NCBI RefSeq assembly: GCF_001421765.1
Contig: NZ_LMLA01000008.1
Location: 906-64,905, forward strand
Length of the DNA stretch: 64,000 bases
Direction: 5' to 3'
From: Sphingomonas sp. Leaf32
GTDB taxonomy: Bacteria > Pseudomonadota > Alphaproteobacteria > Sphingomonadales > Sphingomonadaceae
Part shown: piece by piece, positions 8,135-17,309 of the stretch
How positions within the stretch are numbered: position 1 is the first letter of the stretch
How the letters are laid out: each line of letters starts with the position of its first letter
Notes under the pieces: generated by a model
The model's input: only the letters and a program-made list of their open reading frames with translations
Database searches by the model: none
Told to the model about the DNA's origin: nothing
Made by a program: the position numbers and the translations under genes

Positions 8135-8485
8135 TCAGTTTGCCCGAACGACCAGTGACACCGCAAATTTCTCCGACGGGCCGTCGAACGAATAATGCGC
8201 CATGCCGGTCGTGGTGAGGAGCGACACCCGCGCAACCGGCTCCACCCCTGCGTCGCCTGACGGGACGAACGAACTTTCAACCCGAACCTTGTCGGCCAGG
8301 ACGGGATCAACCCGCACCATCAACTGATAGGAATCGGTCGCGATCATCGCGGGCGTCCCCGGCGTTACCGACATCCGTGGTGTGGCGATGACCTTGCCGT
8401 CCCGCGAAACCGTCGCCTGCACCGTATAGCTCGCCGGGGCAGGCACCATCGCCGCCAGTACGATTGTCGGAACCATCGAAAACAT
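8135..8485 (-). CDS. Small secreted protein of unknown function
   Basis: 116 residues. The N-terminus (MFSMVPTIVLAAMVPAPA) looks like a signal peptide; the rest is beta-rich, with segments such as YTVQATVSRDGKVIATPRMS. I recognise no family. Its ATG overlaps the stop of the upstream ICMT-like gene (TGATG), so it is probably translated with it. Confidence 0.6.
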   Translation of the reverse strand: MFSMVPTIVLAAMVPAPASYTVQATVSRDGKVIATPRMSVTPGTPAMIATDSYQLMVRVDPVLADKVRVESSFVPSGDAGVEPVARVSLLTTTGMAHYSFDGPSEKFAVSLVVRAN

Positions 8486-9783
8486 CACCCGCCCTCCCGC
8501 TTCGTCGCGATCATAGCGGCAAAGAAGCGCGTCACCACCCCCCGCCGCGCCATCCACTCACTATACGCCCGGTACGCCGGGTCCTGCCCGAGATGCCATT
8601 CCTCGGTCCGGGCGCGCCAGTAATAGACCCCGCTGACGCACGCCAGAATGGCGGTACTGCGCGCCGCCGACGTCCAGCTATCGGCCGTCGTCAGCAGCGG
8701 AATGGTCGAAATCCACCAGAACAGGTTCTTGGACAGATAGGCCGGATGCCGGCTGAACGCATACGGCCCATGGGTCAGGATCCCGCGATGCGTCAGGTTC
8801 GAAAACCGCAACCCGAACGCCATCGTCGCCCACGCATAGATCGCGGTCAGCCCGACCAGCACCACGCCGACGATCCACAACAGCACCGGATAATCGGCCA
8901 GCCAATAGGTCCAGTCCGCCGTGCCGGGATGATAATCCAGCGGCCCACCATTGGCCATCAGGATGAACGGCGGATAGCAGATCAGCGCCGCCGACCACCC
9001 GGCCGCATAGGGCGTGGCGCTGCGGATATGGCTGTCGAGCGGCCGCATCGCGAGGATGTAGCCGGCGGTCGCGAACGCCACGTCGATCACGAACATGAAG
9101 GTGATGAGCCAGTTCGCCAGCGGCACCGGCCCGGTCAGCACCGCCGAGCGCTGCGTCCGGATGAACTCCCCGAACCCCGGCGGCACGATGGCGAGCATGA
9201 AGGCGAGGAAGAACGCCTTCACCGCCCATCCGCGCAGGTGGTTCCGGATCGCGTCCTTGTCGATCGGCTCATCGAGGTGCATCGCCCACGCGCCCAGCGC
9301 CCAGCACCCGTCCTTCGGCTCGACCAGCCGCCGGTCGATCCACAGCATGTACGGGATCGACAGCACGAACAGCGGCACCGAAGCCCAACCGAATACCCAC
9401 ATCGAAAAGGCGAACCCGCCCTCCCAATAGAACCGCCCGATCGCATAGATCGCCGCAATGCCGGCCCAGGTGATCCACAGCCCGGCGAGCTTCGTCAGGC
9501 TGATCTCGACCGTCTCGCGCCATGGCCGGACATTGTCCCAGTCGATGCCGGTCGACGGGTTGCGATGCACCTTGTCGACCAGCAGCGACCACAGCACCAT
9601 CGGCAGCGCGCAGGCGGCAACGTTGACCAGCGCCGCATACGGGCCGTCCATCCCATAATGCCACGCGACCGCGACCCAGGCGAGCAACCCGGCCAGCCCG
9701 GCAAGTCCCACGCCCGACGATACCGCAGATGGCGGACGCCGGTCGGGTTCGGCTTGCAAGGACAGGGAGTTGGGCTGATACAT
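8485..9783 (-). CDS. ICMT/NnrU-like membrane methyltransferase family protein
   Basis: 432 residues with many membrane segments. The C-terminal part contains ILTHGPYAFSRHPAYLSKNL (about residue 340), the RHP signature of isoprenylcysteine carboxyl methyltransferase and phosphatidylethanolamine methyltransferase-like proteins, followed by a Glu-rich EEWHLGQDPAYRAY motif typical of the same fold. The long N-terminal membrane part is unusual for a minimal ICMT. The substrate is unknown; a lipid or small hydrophobic thiol is plausible. The ATG at 9783 is used; an upstream in-frame TTG exists. It is divergent from the M61 peptidase. Confidence 0.7.
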   Translation of the reverse strand: MYQPNSLSLQAEPDRRPPSAVSSGVGLAGLAGLLAWVAVAWHYGMDGPYAALVNVAACALPMVLWSLLVDKVHRNPSTGIDWDNVRPWRETVEISLTKLAGLWITWAGIAAIYAIGRFYWEGGFAFSMWVFGWASVPLFVLSIPYMLWIDRRLVEPKDGCWALGAWAMHLDEPIDKDAIRNHLRGWAVKAFFLAFMLAIVPPGFGEFIRTQRSAVLTGPVPLANWLITFMFVIDVAFATAGYILAMRPLDSHIRSATPYAAGWSAALICYPPFILMANGGPLDYHPGTADWTYWLADYPVLLWIVGVVLVGLTAIYAWATMAFGLRFSNLTHRGILTHGPYAFSRHPAYLSKNLFWWISTIPLLTTADSWTSAARSTAILACVSGVYYWRARTEEWHLGQDPAYRAYSEWMARRGVVTRFFAAMIATKREGG

Positions 9784-9855
9784 GGGCAATCCGCTACACC
9801 CGCGATGGTAAGCATCCGGTGAAGCATATCCTTTTTAAGATGGAAGTCCCTGCCC

Positions 9856-11778
9856 TTGCGTATCGTTCTTGCCGCATTGTTGCTGACCACCACCGCCCTT
9901 CCCGCCGCCGCGCAGCAGATCAACCCGCCGGGCAACACCCTGCCCCAACCGACCCCGATCGTGGACACGGTTCCGGTGGCACGCGACGTGGACTATCCCG
10001 GCACGATCAAGCTTGACGTCGATGCGACCGATACCGTGCAGGGCATCTTCCGTGTGAAGGAAACCATTCCGGTCGCGCGCGCCGGCCATATGGTGCTGCT
10101 GATGCCGAAATGGCTGCCGGGCAAGCATGGCCCCCGCGGTGAGATCGAAAAGCTGGCCGGGCTGGTCGTGCGGGCAAACGGCCGCGAGTTGCCCTGGACC
10201 CGCGACGTGCTCGACATGTTCGCCTTCCACATCGACGTGCCCGCCGGCGCGAAGAATCTGGACGTCCAGTTCCAGTTCCTGACCGCGACGCAGGGCGATC
10301 AGGGCCGCATCGTCATCACCCCGGAAATGCTGAACCTGCAGTTCGAATCGGTCAGCCTGTATCCCGCCGGCTATTACACCCGCCGCATTCCGGTCGAGGC
10401 GACGGTGCGCTATCCCGCCGGCTGGACCGCCGCATCGGGCCTGCCATCCAAGGTGCAGAACGGCGTCTATCGCTACGATCGCACCAGCTATGAGACGCTG
10501 GTCGACTCGCCCGTCTTCGCCGGCAAATATTTCAAGCGCTTCCCGCTGACCGATCGCGTCGGGCTGAACGTCGTCGCCGACAAGCCGTCCGAACTGGCCG
10601 CCACGCCCGAACAGATCGCGGCACACACCCGGCTGGTCGAACAAGCGGTGAAGCTGTTCGGCGCGCAGCATTACGACAAGTATGAATTCCTACTGTCGAT
10701 CACCGACAAGATGGGCGGCATCGGTCTCGAACATCACCGCAGTTCCGAGAACGGCGTCGATCCGGGCTATTTCACCGACTGGAATGCAGGCCCAGGCGAA
10801 CGCAACCTGCTGCCGCACGAATTCACCCATAGCTGGGACGGCAAATATCGTCGCGGCGCGGATCTGTTCACGCCCGATTTCCGCACGCCGATGCGCAACT
10901 CGATGCTGTGGGTCTATGAAGGGCAGACGCAGTTCTGGGGCTATGTGCTGCAGGCGCGCTCGGGCCTGGTGTCGAAGCAGGATACGCTCGACGCCTATGC
11001 CGACATCGCCGCCGCATTGGACGCGCGCGAGGGTCGCCAGTGGCGTCCGCTGATCGACACCACCAACGATCCGGTCATCACCGCACGCCGTCCCAAGGGC
11101 TGGGTCAGCTGGCAACGGTCGGAGGATTATTACAACGAAGGCCTGCTGGTGTGGATGGAGGTCGACTCGATGCTGCGCAAGCAGTCGGGCGGCACCAAGT
11201 CGATGGACGACTTCGCCCGCGCCTTCTTCGGCGTGCGCGACGGCGACTGGGGCGTGCTGCCCTACACGCTGGCCGATGTGGTCAAGACGCTGAACGGCAT
11301 CCAGCCCTATGACTGGGCCGGTTTCCTCGACAAGCGGCTGAATGCGCGCACCGACCGCGCGCCGATCGACGGTTTTGCCGCCAATGGCTACCGCATCGTC
11401 TATACCGACACCCCGACCCCCTATCTGAAGGGTCGTGAAAAGACTGGCGGCGGCGTGTCGGTCCCCTATTCGCTGGGCCTGACCGCGAACAAGGACGGCA
11501 AGGTCGGCACGGTGATCTGGGGCAGCCCGGCGTTCAAGGCCGGGTTCGAAACCGGCACCACCATCGTCGCGGTCAACGGCACTGCCTATACCCCCGACCG
11601 CCTGCGCGATGCGGTCGGTGCGGCGAAGGGGACCAAGGACCCCATCCGCCTGACCGTCCGCATGGACGACAGCGTGCGCGAGATCGCCATCCCCTATAAT
11701 CAGGGCCACCGCTATCCGCGGCTGGAAAAGGTCGGCGACGGCGAAAACGGCCTCGACCGGCTGCTGACCGCGAAGTAA
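9856..11778 (+). CDS. M61-family metallopeptidase (glycyl aminopeptidase-like) with PDZ domain
   Basis: 640 residues. A signal peptide (RIVLAALLLTTTALPAAAQ) is followed by an N-terminal beta domain, the zinc site HEFTHSWDGK near residue 321, the third ligand in LWVYEGQTQFWG near 352, and a C-terminal PDZ-like domain (IWGSPAFKAGFETGTTIVAV) at about 555. M61 peptidases act in the periplasm, preferring N-terminal Gly or Ala. The start codon is TTG, supported by GGAAG at 9842-9846 with a 9-base spacing; I see no better in-frame ATG. It ends ahead of a strong hairpin. Confidence 0.9.
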   Translation: MRIVLAALLLTTTALPAAAQQINPPGNTLPQPTPIVDTVPVARDVDYPGTIKLDVDATDTVQGIFRVKETIPVARAGHMVLLMPKWLPGKHGPRGEIEKLAGLVVRANGRELPWTRDVLDMFAFHIDVPAGAKNLDVQFQFLTATQGDQGRIVITPEMLNLQFESVSLYPAGYYTRRIPVEATVRYPAGWTAASGLPSKVQNGVYRYDRTSYETLVDSPVFAGKYFKRFPLTDRVGLNVVADKPSELAATPEQIAAHTRLVEQAVKLFGAQHYDKYEFLLSITDKMGGIGLEHHRSSENGVDPGYFTDWNAGPGERNLLPHEFTHSWDGKYRRGADLFTPDFRTPMRNSMLWVYEGQTQFWGYVLQARSGLVSKQDTLDAYADIAAALDAREGRQWRPLIDTTNDPVITARRPKGWVSWQRSEDYYNEGLLVWMEVDSMLRKQSGGTKSMDDFARAFFGVRDGDWGVLPYTLADVVKTLNGIQPYDWAGFLDKRLNARTDRAPIDGFAANGYRIVYTDTPTPYLKGREKTGGGVSVPYSLGLTANKDGKVGTVIWGSPAFKAGFETGTTIVAVNGTAYTPDRLRDAVGAAKGTKDPIRLTVRMDDSVREIAIPYNQGHRYPRLEKVGDGENGLDRLLTAK

Positions 11779-11788
11779 ACGGGCCGCC

Positions 11789-11817
11789 CCATCCGGTCCC
11801 GCATCGGGACCGGATGG
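11789..11817 (+). terminator. Hairpin downstream of the M61 peptidase
   Basis: A perfect 12-bp stem, CCATCCGGTCCC / GGGACCGGATGG, with a 5-base loop, 11 bases after the stop codon. No U-tract follows. It probably separates the peptidase transcript from ppa. Confidence 0.55.
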
Positions 11818-11919
11818 TCGCGTCCGCAACGATTCCAAGGAAAAGCGGCTTCAACCCGCGTGAATACCGGGTAAAGGGCCACACTGCGCGCATCTGCGCG
11901 AGACGAGGGAGTAATAACA

Positions 11920-12495
11920 ATGCGCATCGACATGGTGCCGGTCGGCGACGATCCGCCCAACAGCCTGAACGTCATCATCGAAGTTCCGACCGGTGGCGAA
12001 CCGGTAAAGTATGAATTCGACAAGGCGTCGGGCGCGCTGTTCGTGGACCGCATTCTGCACACGCCGATGCGCTATCCGGCGAATTACGGCTTTGTGCCGC
12101 ACACGCTGTCGCCCGATGGCGATCCGCTCGACGCGCTGGTCGTGTCGCGTTCGCCCTTCATCCCCGGCTGCGTCGTCCGCGCGCGGCCGATCGCGGTGCT
12201 GAACCTGGAAGACGAAGCCGGCGGCGACGAAAAGCTGGTGTGCGTGCCGGTCGATTCGACCTTCCCCTATTACAGCAACGTCGGCGAACGCGCCGATCTG
12301 CCGGAGATCGTGTTCGAACAGATCGAACATTTCTTCACCCACTATAAGGACCTCGAAAAGAAGAAGTGGGTCCGGATTGGGACGTGGGGCGGCGCCGACG
12401 AAGCCAAGCGCATCACCACCGAGGCGATCGAACGCTATAACGACGCGAAGGCGAAGGGCGAGGAACCGCACGACTACGACGTGCCGGGCCGCTGA
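11920..12495 (+). CDS. ppa: Inorganic pyrophosphatase (family I)
   Basis: 191 residues. The family I core is clear: YEFDKASGALFVDRILHTPM near residue 30, YPANYGFVPHT, and the metal-binding GDPLDALVVS at about 67. It hydrolyses pyrophosphate to phosphate in the cytoplasm and pulls biosynthetic reactions forward. The ATG at 11920 has a GAGGGAG ribosome site at 11905-11911. The C-terminal end (KGEEPHDYDVPGR) extends the usual E. coli length slightly. A textbook terminator follows. Confidence 0.95.
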   Translation: MRIDMVPVGDDPPNSLNVIIEVPTGGEPVKYEFDKASGALFVDRILHTPMRYPANYGFVPHTLSPDGDPLDALVVSRSPFIPGCVVRARPIAVLNLEDEAGGDEKLVCVPVDSTFPYYSNVGERADLPEIVFEQIEHFFTHYKDLEKKKWVRIGTWGGADEAKRITTEAIERYNDAKAKGEEPHDYDVPGR

Positions 12496-12500
12496 TCCTG

Positions 12501-12878
12501 TCAGGCGGGCGGGGATTTCCCCGCCCGTTTCTTTTTGGCGGCCTTCGCCGGTGCGCGCCGTCCGGCCTCGACCGCCAGCATCGCCCATTCGCGCAGCGCG
12601 TCGGCATCGTCCAGCACCTCGTCGGGCGCACGGCGATAGTTCATCGTCGCGGTCGTCCCGTCCTTGCGATCATAGGTGAAGCGCCGGCATCCGGCGGCAT
12701 CCCATCTCGCATCGGCCACCGCATCCGATTTGAACCACAGCGCATCGTCCAGCACGATCGCGAAGACGGTCCCGTCGAGGTACAGCGTCGCCCCGCCCAT
12801 CATCCGGCGAAAGCGGACCTGCCCGACCGGCGCCATCGCCTCCTCGACCCAGTCGATCAATCCGGTATCGACGCTCAT
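12501..12878 (-). CDS. TfoX/Sxy N-terminal domain protein
   Basis: 125 residues. The sequence VRFRRMMGGATLYLDGTVFAIVLDDALWFKSD is the core of the TfoX N-terminal domain. The C-terminal TfoX domain is absent, so it is a single-domain member, usually of unknown role rather than a proven competence regulator. A Lys/Arg-rich tail lies over the ppa terminator. Its ATG at 12878 overlaps the stop of the upstream EamA transporter (ATGA), indicating coupling. Confidence 0.8.
   Translation of the reverse strand: MSVDTGLIDWVEEAMAPVGQVRFRRMMGGATLYLDGTVFAIVLDDALWFKSDAVADARWDAAGCRRFTYDRKDGTTATMNYRRAPDEVLDDADALREWAMLAVEAGRRAPAKAAKKKRAGKSPPA
12506..12536 (+). terminator. Rho-independent terminator of ppa, inside the tfoX-like 3' end
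   Basis: A 10-bp perfect stem, CGGGCGGGGA / TCCCCGCCCG, with a two-base TT apex (so a slightly shorter stem in practice), then TTTCTTTTT. It begins 11 bases after the ppa stop. The same bases encode the last residues (KKKRAGKSPP) of the convergent gene. Confidence 0.85.
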
Positions 12879-13768
12879 GCACCCGCCTCGCTCTGCACCG
12901 CCGGCACCCGCCGCCGCACCGCGACGATGCACCCCGCGACGATCAGCAGTGCGCCCACCACCGTATAGGGCGACACCGTTTCGCCGAACACGATCCATCC
13001 GGTGATCGCCGCCCACACGAACGCGCTATATTCGACCGGGGCCAGCACCTGCGCCTCGGCACGCGCATAGGCCCAGGCGAGCGCCATGACCGACGCGACG
13101 TTGAGCAACACCGCACCCAGCAGTGCGCCATATTGCGACGGTGCCGGCATCGCCCCCAGCCACGGTGCCGCGGGCAGCAGCATCACGCCGATGACGAGGC
13201 TGGAGAATAGCGCGACCTCCAGCGGATCGGCGACCTGCGCCTGTCGCCGGAGGAAGATCAGGCTGGCGGCATACAGGACCGACGCCGCGACGCAGGCGAG
13301 GCTGCCGAGGACGGCCTGCGTGGACGCGTCCGCCTGCACCTCGCCGGCGGCGATCACCAGCACGCCGAGCGAGGCGACCAGCGACCCCAGGATCGCCGCC
13401 CGGCGGATCGTCTCACCCAGGAACAACGCCGCCAGATACAGCGCGATCAGCGGCGCGAGGAAGGTCAGCGCCACCCCCTGCGCCATCGGCACCCGCGCCA
13501 GCCCCCAGAAGAACAGCACGACCGAAGATCCCGCCGCGACGCCGCGCCCGATATGCAGCTTGAGCACGCCCCAGGCCGGCCAGCGCCGCCCGCGCGCCAC
13601 GAACCAGACGCCGCACAACGCCGCGCCCACCACCGACCGCCACAACACCGCGTTATATGCGCCGCTGTCGATCGACAGTTGCTTCATAAGCGCGTCCATG
13701 ACCGTGTAGACCATGATCCCCGCCCCGGCGACGAGGAAGGCACGCAGCGAGGACGGGGCGGCGGACAT
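12875..13768 (-). CDS. EamA-type DMT family transporter
   Basis: 297 residues with about ten membrane helices in two EamA repeats; the first contains LWRSVVGAALCGVWFVARGR and the second ends IVFGETVSPYTVVGALLIVA, typical of drug/metabolite transporters of the DMT superfamily. The substrate is unknown. I use the ATG at 13768 (MSAAPSSLRAFL); the upstream extension lacks membrane character. Co-translated with the tfoX-like gene. Confidence 0.82.
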   Translation of the reverse strand: MSAAPSSLRAFLVAGAGIMVYTVMDALMKQLSIDSGAYNAVLWRSVVGAALCGVWFVARGRRWPAWGVLKLHIGRGVAAGSSVVLFFWGLARVPMAQGVALTFLAPLIALYLAALFLGETIRRAAILGSLVASLGVLVIAAGEVQADASTQAVLGSLACVAASVLYAASLIFLRRQAQVADPLEVALFSSLVIGVMLLPAAPWLGAMPAPSQYGALLGAVLLNVASVMALAWAYARAEAQVLAPVEYSAFVWAAITGWIVFGETVSPYTVVGALLIVAGCIVAVRRRVPAVQSEAGA

Positions 13769-13889
13769 GGACGGACCTTTTCGAACGGCGGGCGGACACG
13801 CTGTCGCGTGGGTGCCGATTCGATGCAAGGGCCGGGGCATGGATGGTGTAGGCTCGCCATCGGGCGCGTCGCCCGCAAAGGACAACGTC

Positions 13890-14015
13890 ATGGCCAAGAG
13901 CCAGCAGAAGTCGAACAAGGAACTCCGCAAGCCCAAGGCGGTCAAGGTAAAGACCATCGCGGCCAACGCATCGACCAAGGACAAGCCGGTCGGAATGGTC
14001 ACGATCAAGAGCTGA
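13890..14015 (+). CDS. 41-residue Lys-rich small protein
   Basis: A short gene encoding 41 residues: MAKSQQKSNKELRKPK near the N-terminus, a Lys/Ala-rich middle and GMVTIKS at the end. It is strongly basic and has no membrane segment. The composition is unlike a chance frame in this GC-rich DNA. GGACAACGTC precedes the ATG, a modest ribosome site. A role in ribosome or nucleic-acid binding is only a guess from charge. Confidence 0.6.
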   Translation: MAKSQQKSNKELRKPKAVKVKTIAANASTKDKPVGMVTIKS

Positions 14016-14094
14016 ACCGGTTTTCGCGCCCGACCCGTCACTGGGCCGGGCCGGGCCGCTTCCGGACGACGTGGCAGTGCGATACAGCACCCGC

Positions 14095-14733
14095 ATGTCG
14101 CTCAACCTCGGCCAACGCGTCGCGCCGCCGCGCTTCATCGCCTTTGCACTGGTCGCCATGACGGCCGGTTCGTGGAGCATCCCCACGCTCGGCTGGCGCA
14201 GCGGCGTGCCGCTGGCGTTCGATGCCGGGGCGGTCGTCTTCCTCCTGTCCTGCCTTCCGCTGCTCGGCGCATCGGCCGATGCGATGCGTGCCGCGGCGCT
14301 GCGCAACGACGCGAACCGCACGCTGCTGCTGTTGCTGTCGGCGGGAATCGCGATCGTGGTGCTGGCGGCGATCGCGGTCGAACTGGGACAGCGCGGCGCG
14401 CCCAGCGGCGGGATCGTCCTGCTGGTCGTCGCGACGCTGCTGCTCGCCTGGACCTTTGCCAACACCATCTATGCGCTGCATTACGCGCATCTGTTCTACA
14501 CCGCCGACGCGGGCGGCAGGGACAGCGGCGGGATCGACATGCCCGGCACCGACGAACCCGATTACTGGGATTTCGTCTATTTCGCCTTCACGCTGGGCAT
14601 GACGTTCCAGACCTCCGACGTCTCGATCACGTCGCGCACCATGCGCCGCACCGTGACCGGCCATTGCCTGATCGCGTTCGTATTCAACCTGGGCGTGGTG
14701 GCGTTCAGCGTGAACGTGCTGGGCGGGGCGTAG
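14095..14733 (+). CDS. DUF1345 membrane protein
   Basis: 212 residues with four to five membrane helices. The conserved DUF1345 segment is recognisable: FANTIYALHYAHLFY, then DEPDYWDFVYFAFTLGMTFQ and DVSITSRTMRRTVTGHCLIA. The YFAFTLGMTFQTSDV part resembles the pore-loop region of ion-channel-like proteins, but the function is unknown. The ATG at 14095 (MSLNLGQRV) is preferred over an in-frame GTG/ATG upstream. Confidence 0.82.
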   Translation: MSLNLGQRVAPPRFIAFALVAMTAGSWSIPTLGWRSGVPLAFDAGAVVFLLSCLPLLGASADAMRAAALRNDANRTLLLLLSAGIAIVVLAAIAVELGQRGAPSGGIVLLVVATLLLAWTFANTIYALHYAHLFYTADAGGRDSGGIDMPGTDEPDYWDFVYFAFTLGMTFQTSDVSITSRTMRRTVTGHCLIAFVFNLGVVAFSVNVLGGA

Positions 14734-14749
14734 GCTCACTCATGCCATT

Positions 14750-14864
14750 CCGTTCGTCCTGAGTAGCCACTGAGCTTGTCGAAGGGGCGTATCGAAGGAC
14801 CGTTTGGGGCCGGTGCTTCGATACGGGTCTTCGACTTCGCTCAGCCCCTACTCAGCACGAACGG
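14750..14864. repeat. Long-hairpin intergenic repeat (CCGTTCGTCCTGAGTAG family), copy 1
   Basis: The ends CCGTTCGTCCTGAGTAG and CTACTCAGCACGAACGG are inverted with one mismatch. The inner parts TGAGCTTGTCGAAG and CTTCGACTTCGCTCA also pair, and CGTATCGAAG pairs with CTTCGATACG, so nearly all of it folds. It lies between two convergent genes (DUF1345 and ispG). A second copy is at 32723-32838. Confidence 0.8.
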
Positions 14865-14886
14865 TCCGGAGAGATTGAACCGCCCC

Positions 14887-16011
14887 CTACTCGGCCGCCT
14901 GCGGCACTGCCGCGCTTGCCGCGTCGATCTCCGCTGCCTTTGCCTCGACCAGCTTCACGATATGCTCGATCATGTCGGCGTCCTGCACATGGTGGTCGGT
15001 GACGCCCGACAGATAGACCATGTGCTTGCCATTGCCGCCGCCGGTGATGCCGATATCGGTCTCGCGCGCTTCGCCGGGGCCGTTGACGACGCAGCCCAGC
15101 ACCGACAGCGACATCGGCGTGCGGATGTGCTGCAACCGTTCCTCCAGCGCCTGGACCGTGCGGATCACGTCGAAGCCCTGCCGCGCGCAGGACGGACAGG
15201 ACACGACGCGCACGCCGCGATTGCGGATGCCCAGCGCCTTCAGGATTTCGAAGCCGACGCGCACTTCCTCTTCCGGCTCGGCCGACAACGAGACGCGGAT
15301 GGTGTCGCCGATCCCGAACCACAGCAGCGATCCGATGCCGATCGACGACTTCACCGTGCCGCCGACGAAGCCACCCGCCTCGGTAATGCCCAGATGCAGC
15401 GGACAGTCGACCATCTCCGCCAGCTGCTGATACGCCGCGACCGCCAGGAACAGGTCGGACGCCTTCACCGCGACCTTGAACTCGTGGAAGTCATGGTCCT
15501 GCAACAGCTTGATATGGTCCATCGCCGATTCGACCAGCGCGTCGGGGCACGGCTCGCCATATTTTTCGAGCAGATGCTTTTCGAGGCTCCCGCCATTCAC
15601 CCCGATCCGGATCGCACAGCCATTGGCCTTGGCCGCGCGGACGACTTCGGCCACCCGCTCGTTCGATCCGATATTGCCGGGATTGATCCGCAGGCACGCC
15701 GCCCCCGCGTCCGCTGCTTCCAGCGCGCGCTTATAGTGGAAATGGATGTCGGCCACGATCGGCACGCGCGCGGCGCGAGTGATCTGGCGCAGCGCGACGG
15801 TGCTTTCGACATCGGGGCACGACACGCGGATGATGTCGGCGCCCGCCTCTTCGCAGCGGCGAATCTGGTCGATCGTCGCGACCGCATCCGACGTGTCGGT
15901 ATTGGTCATCGTCTGCACCGTGACCGGGGCATCGCCGCCGACGGGCACGTTGCCGACCATGATCTTGCGGCTCTGGCGGCGGTGAATATCGCGCCACGGG
16001 CGGATCGACAT
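14887..16011 (-). CDS. ispG: 4-hydroxy-3-methylbut-2-en-1-yl diphosphate synthase
   Basis: 374 residues. The [4Fe-4S] cysteines sit in [13 protein letters not shown] and [11 protein letters not shown], and the barrel core has [16 protein letters not shown] and LRINPGNIG. It catalyses the penultimate step of the MEP isoprenoid pathway. ATG at 16011 (MSIRPWRDI); an upstream in-frame TTG/ATG at 16029 is less likely. The acyltransferase gene is divergent. Confidence 0.95.
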   Translation of the reverse strand: MSIRPWRDIHRRQSRKIMVGNVPVGGDAPVTVQTMTNTDTSDAVATIDQIRRCEEAGADIIRVSCPDVESTVALRQITRAARVPIVADIHFHYKRALEAADAGAACLRINPGNIGSNERVAEVVRAAKANGCAIRIGVNGGSLEKHLLEKYGEPCPDALVESAMDHIKLLQDHDFHEFKVAVKASDLFLAVAAYQQLAEMVDCPLHLGITEAGGFVGGTVKSSIGIGSLLWFGIGDTIRVSLSAEPEEEVRVGFEILKALGIRNRGVRVVSCPSCARQGFDVIRTVQALEERLQHIRTPMSLSVLGCVVNGPGEARETDIGITGGGNGKHMVYLSGVTDHHVQDADMIEHIVKLVEAKAAEIDAASAAVPQAAE

Positions 16012-16096
16012 GAACAGTCTCGCTAACAATTGGGTTACTTATGTCGGGATATAGCCCCGCATTGCGTCGCGCGAAAGTCGCGCCGGGGAAACAGTC

Positions 16097-17278
16097 GTGC
16101 CGGTTGGGTTGGGGGTAGCGTCGTCGCGACATTACGGGCTGGACTGGCTCCGCATCGGCGCGTTCGGCGTGCTGATCCTCTATCACATCGCGATGGCGTT
16201 CAGCCCGTGGCACTGGGTCGTGACCACCGGCCATGCCTATCGCGCGCTGATCGCGCCGATGGCGGCGGTCACGCCGTGGCGGCTGGGACTGCTGTTCGCG
16301 GTGTCGGGCTATGCCAGCGCGACATTGGTCGCACGCGCCGCGACGCCGGCCGCCTTCGCCGCCGAACGATCGCGCCGGCTCCTCGTCCCGCTCGCCTTCG
16401 GAATGCTGGCGATCGTGCCGCTGGAAATGTGGGTGCGCGTGGCAGAGGGCGGCTATGCCCATGGCTATCTGCGCTTCTGGCTGGTCGATGGCTGGCGCGT
16501 GGGCATGTTCCATGGCGTCGAGTTTCCCAGTTGGGAGCATCTCTGGTTCGTGGTCTATCTGTGGACCTATTCGATGCTGCTGGCCGCGTTCGTCGCGACG
16601 GCGGGCGCGGCGCGGCGGATGGACCGGATCGCGGCATGGCTGTCACGGGGAAGCCGGCTGCTCTGGGCGCCGATCGCGCTGATGGCGGGCGTCCGGCTGG
16701 CCGCGCTGTTCGTGGTGCCGGAGGGACAGGGGCTGCTGCACGACGTCGCCGGCCATTCGCAATATCTGCCGCTCTTTGCGCTGGGCTTCCTGCTCGCCCA
16801 CCGGCCGGCGCTGTGGCGGTCGTTCCATCGCCACGCCCACACCGCCATGGTGCTCGCGCTGATCGCGGGTGCGATCGTCGTGACGGTCGAGCTGCAATAT
16901 CCCGGCGACGTGGTGCCGCCGCACCTCGCCATGGCCGCCAACCGCGCGGCGCGATCGGTGATGGCATGGGCGATGGTCGTCGCGCTGTTCCACCTTGCCG
17001 ATACCCATGCCAATCGCGACCATCGCTGGCGTGGCGTGCTCGGGCGGGCGGTGTTCCCCGCCTATATCGTCCATCATCCGGTGATCGTGCTGGTGACGTG
17101 GTTCACCCTGCCGCTGGCGCTCGGCCCCTGGACGGAGGCCGCGCTGCTGCTTTCCGCCACGCTGATCGCCTGTGCCGCCGCCTATCTGCTCGCCCGCGCG
17201 CTGCCGGGCCTCGGCACGTTGCTCGGCGTGCCCGCCCCGCCGGCGGCCAAGGGTGGCAGGTCCCCCGTGATCTGCTAG
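16097..17278 (+). CDS. Acyltransferase-3 family membrane protein
   Basis: 393 residues with about ten membrane helices. YGLDWLRIGAFGVLILYHIA near residue 12 is the acyltransferase-3 start (conserved DWLR and His), and SWEHLWFVVYLWTYS near 140 and FPAYIVHHPVIVL near 320 are typical of the OpgC-like branch. Such proteins move acyl or succinyl groups onto exported glycans or lipids. The acceptor is unknown. The start is GTG at 16097. Confidence 0.82.
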   Translation: MPVGLGVASSRHYGLDWLRIGAFGVLILYHIAMAFSPWHWVVTTGHAYRALIAPMAAVTPWRLGLLFAVSGYASATLVARAATPAAFAAERSRRLLVPLAFGMLAIVPLEMWVRVAEGGYAHGYLRFWLVDGWRVGMFHGVEFPSWEHLWFVVYLWTYSMLLAAFVATAGAARRMDRIAAWLSRGSRLLWAPIALMAGVRLAALFVVPEGQGLLHDVAGHSQYLPLFALGFLLAHRPALWRSFHRHAHTAMVLALIAGAIVVTVELQYPGDVVPPHLAMAANRAARSVMAWAMVVALFHLADTHANRDHRWRGVLGRAVFPAYIVHHPVIVLVTWFTLPLALGPWTEAALLLSATLIACAAAYLLARALPGLGTLLGVPAPPAAKGGRSPVIC

Positions 17279-17309
17279 GGCGGCCGCCCGCCCCCAGCAG
17301 GATAGCGAC

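Noticed and set aside
14776..16026. 416-codon plus-strand frame over ispG
   Set aside because: Antisense of ispG with no recognisable domain.
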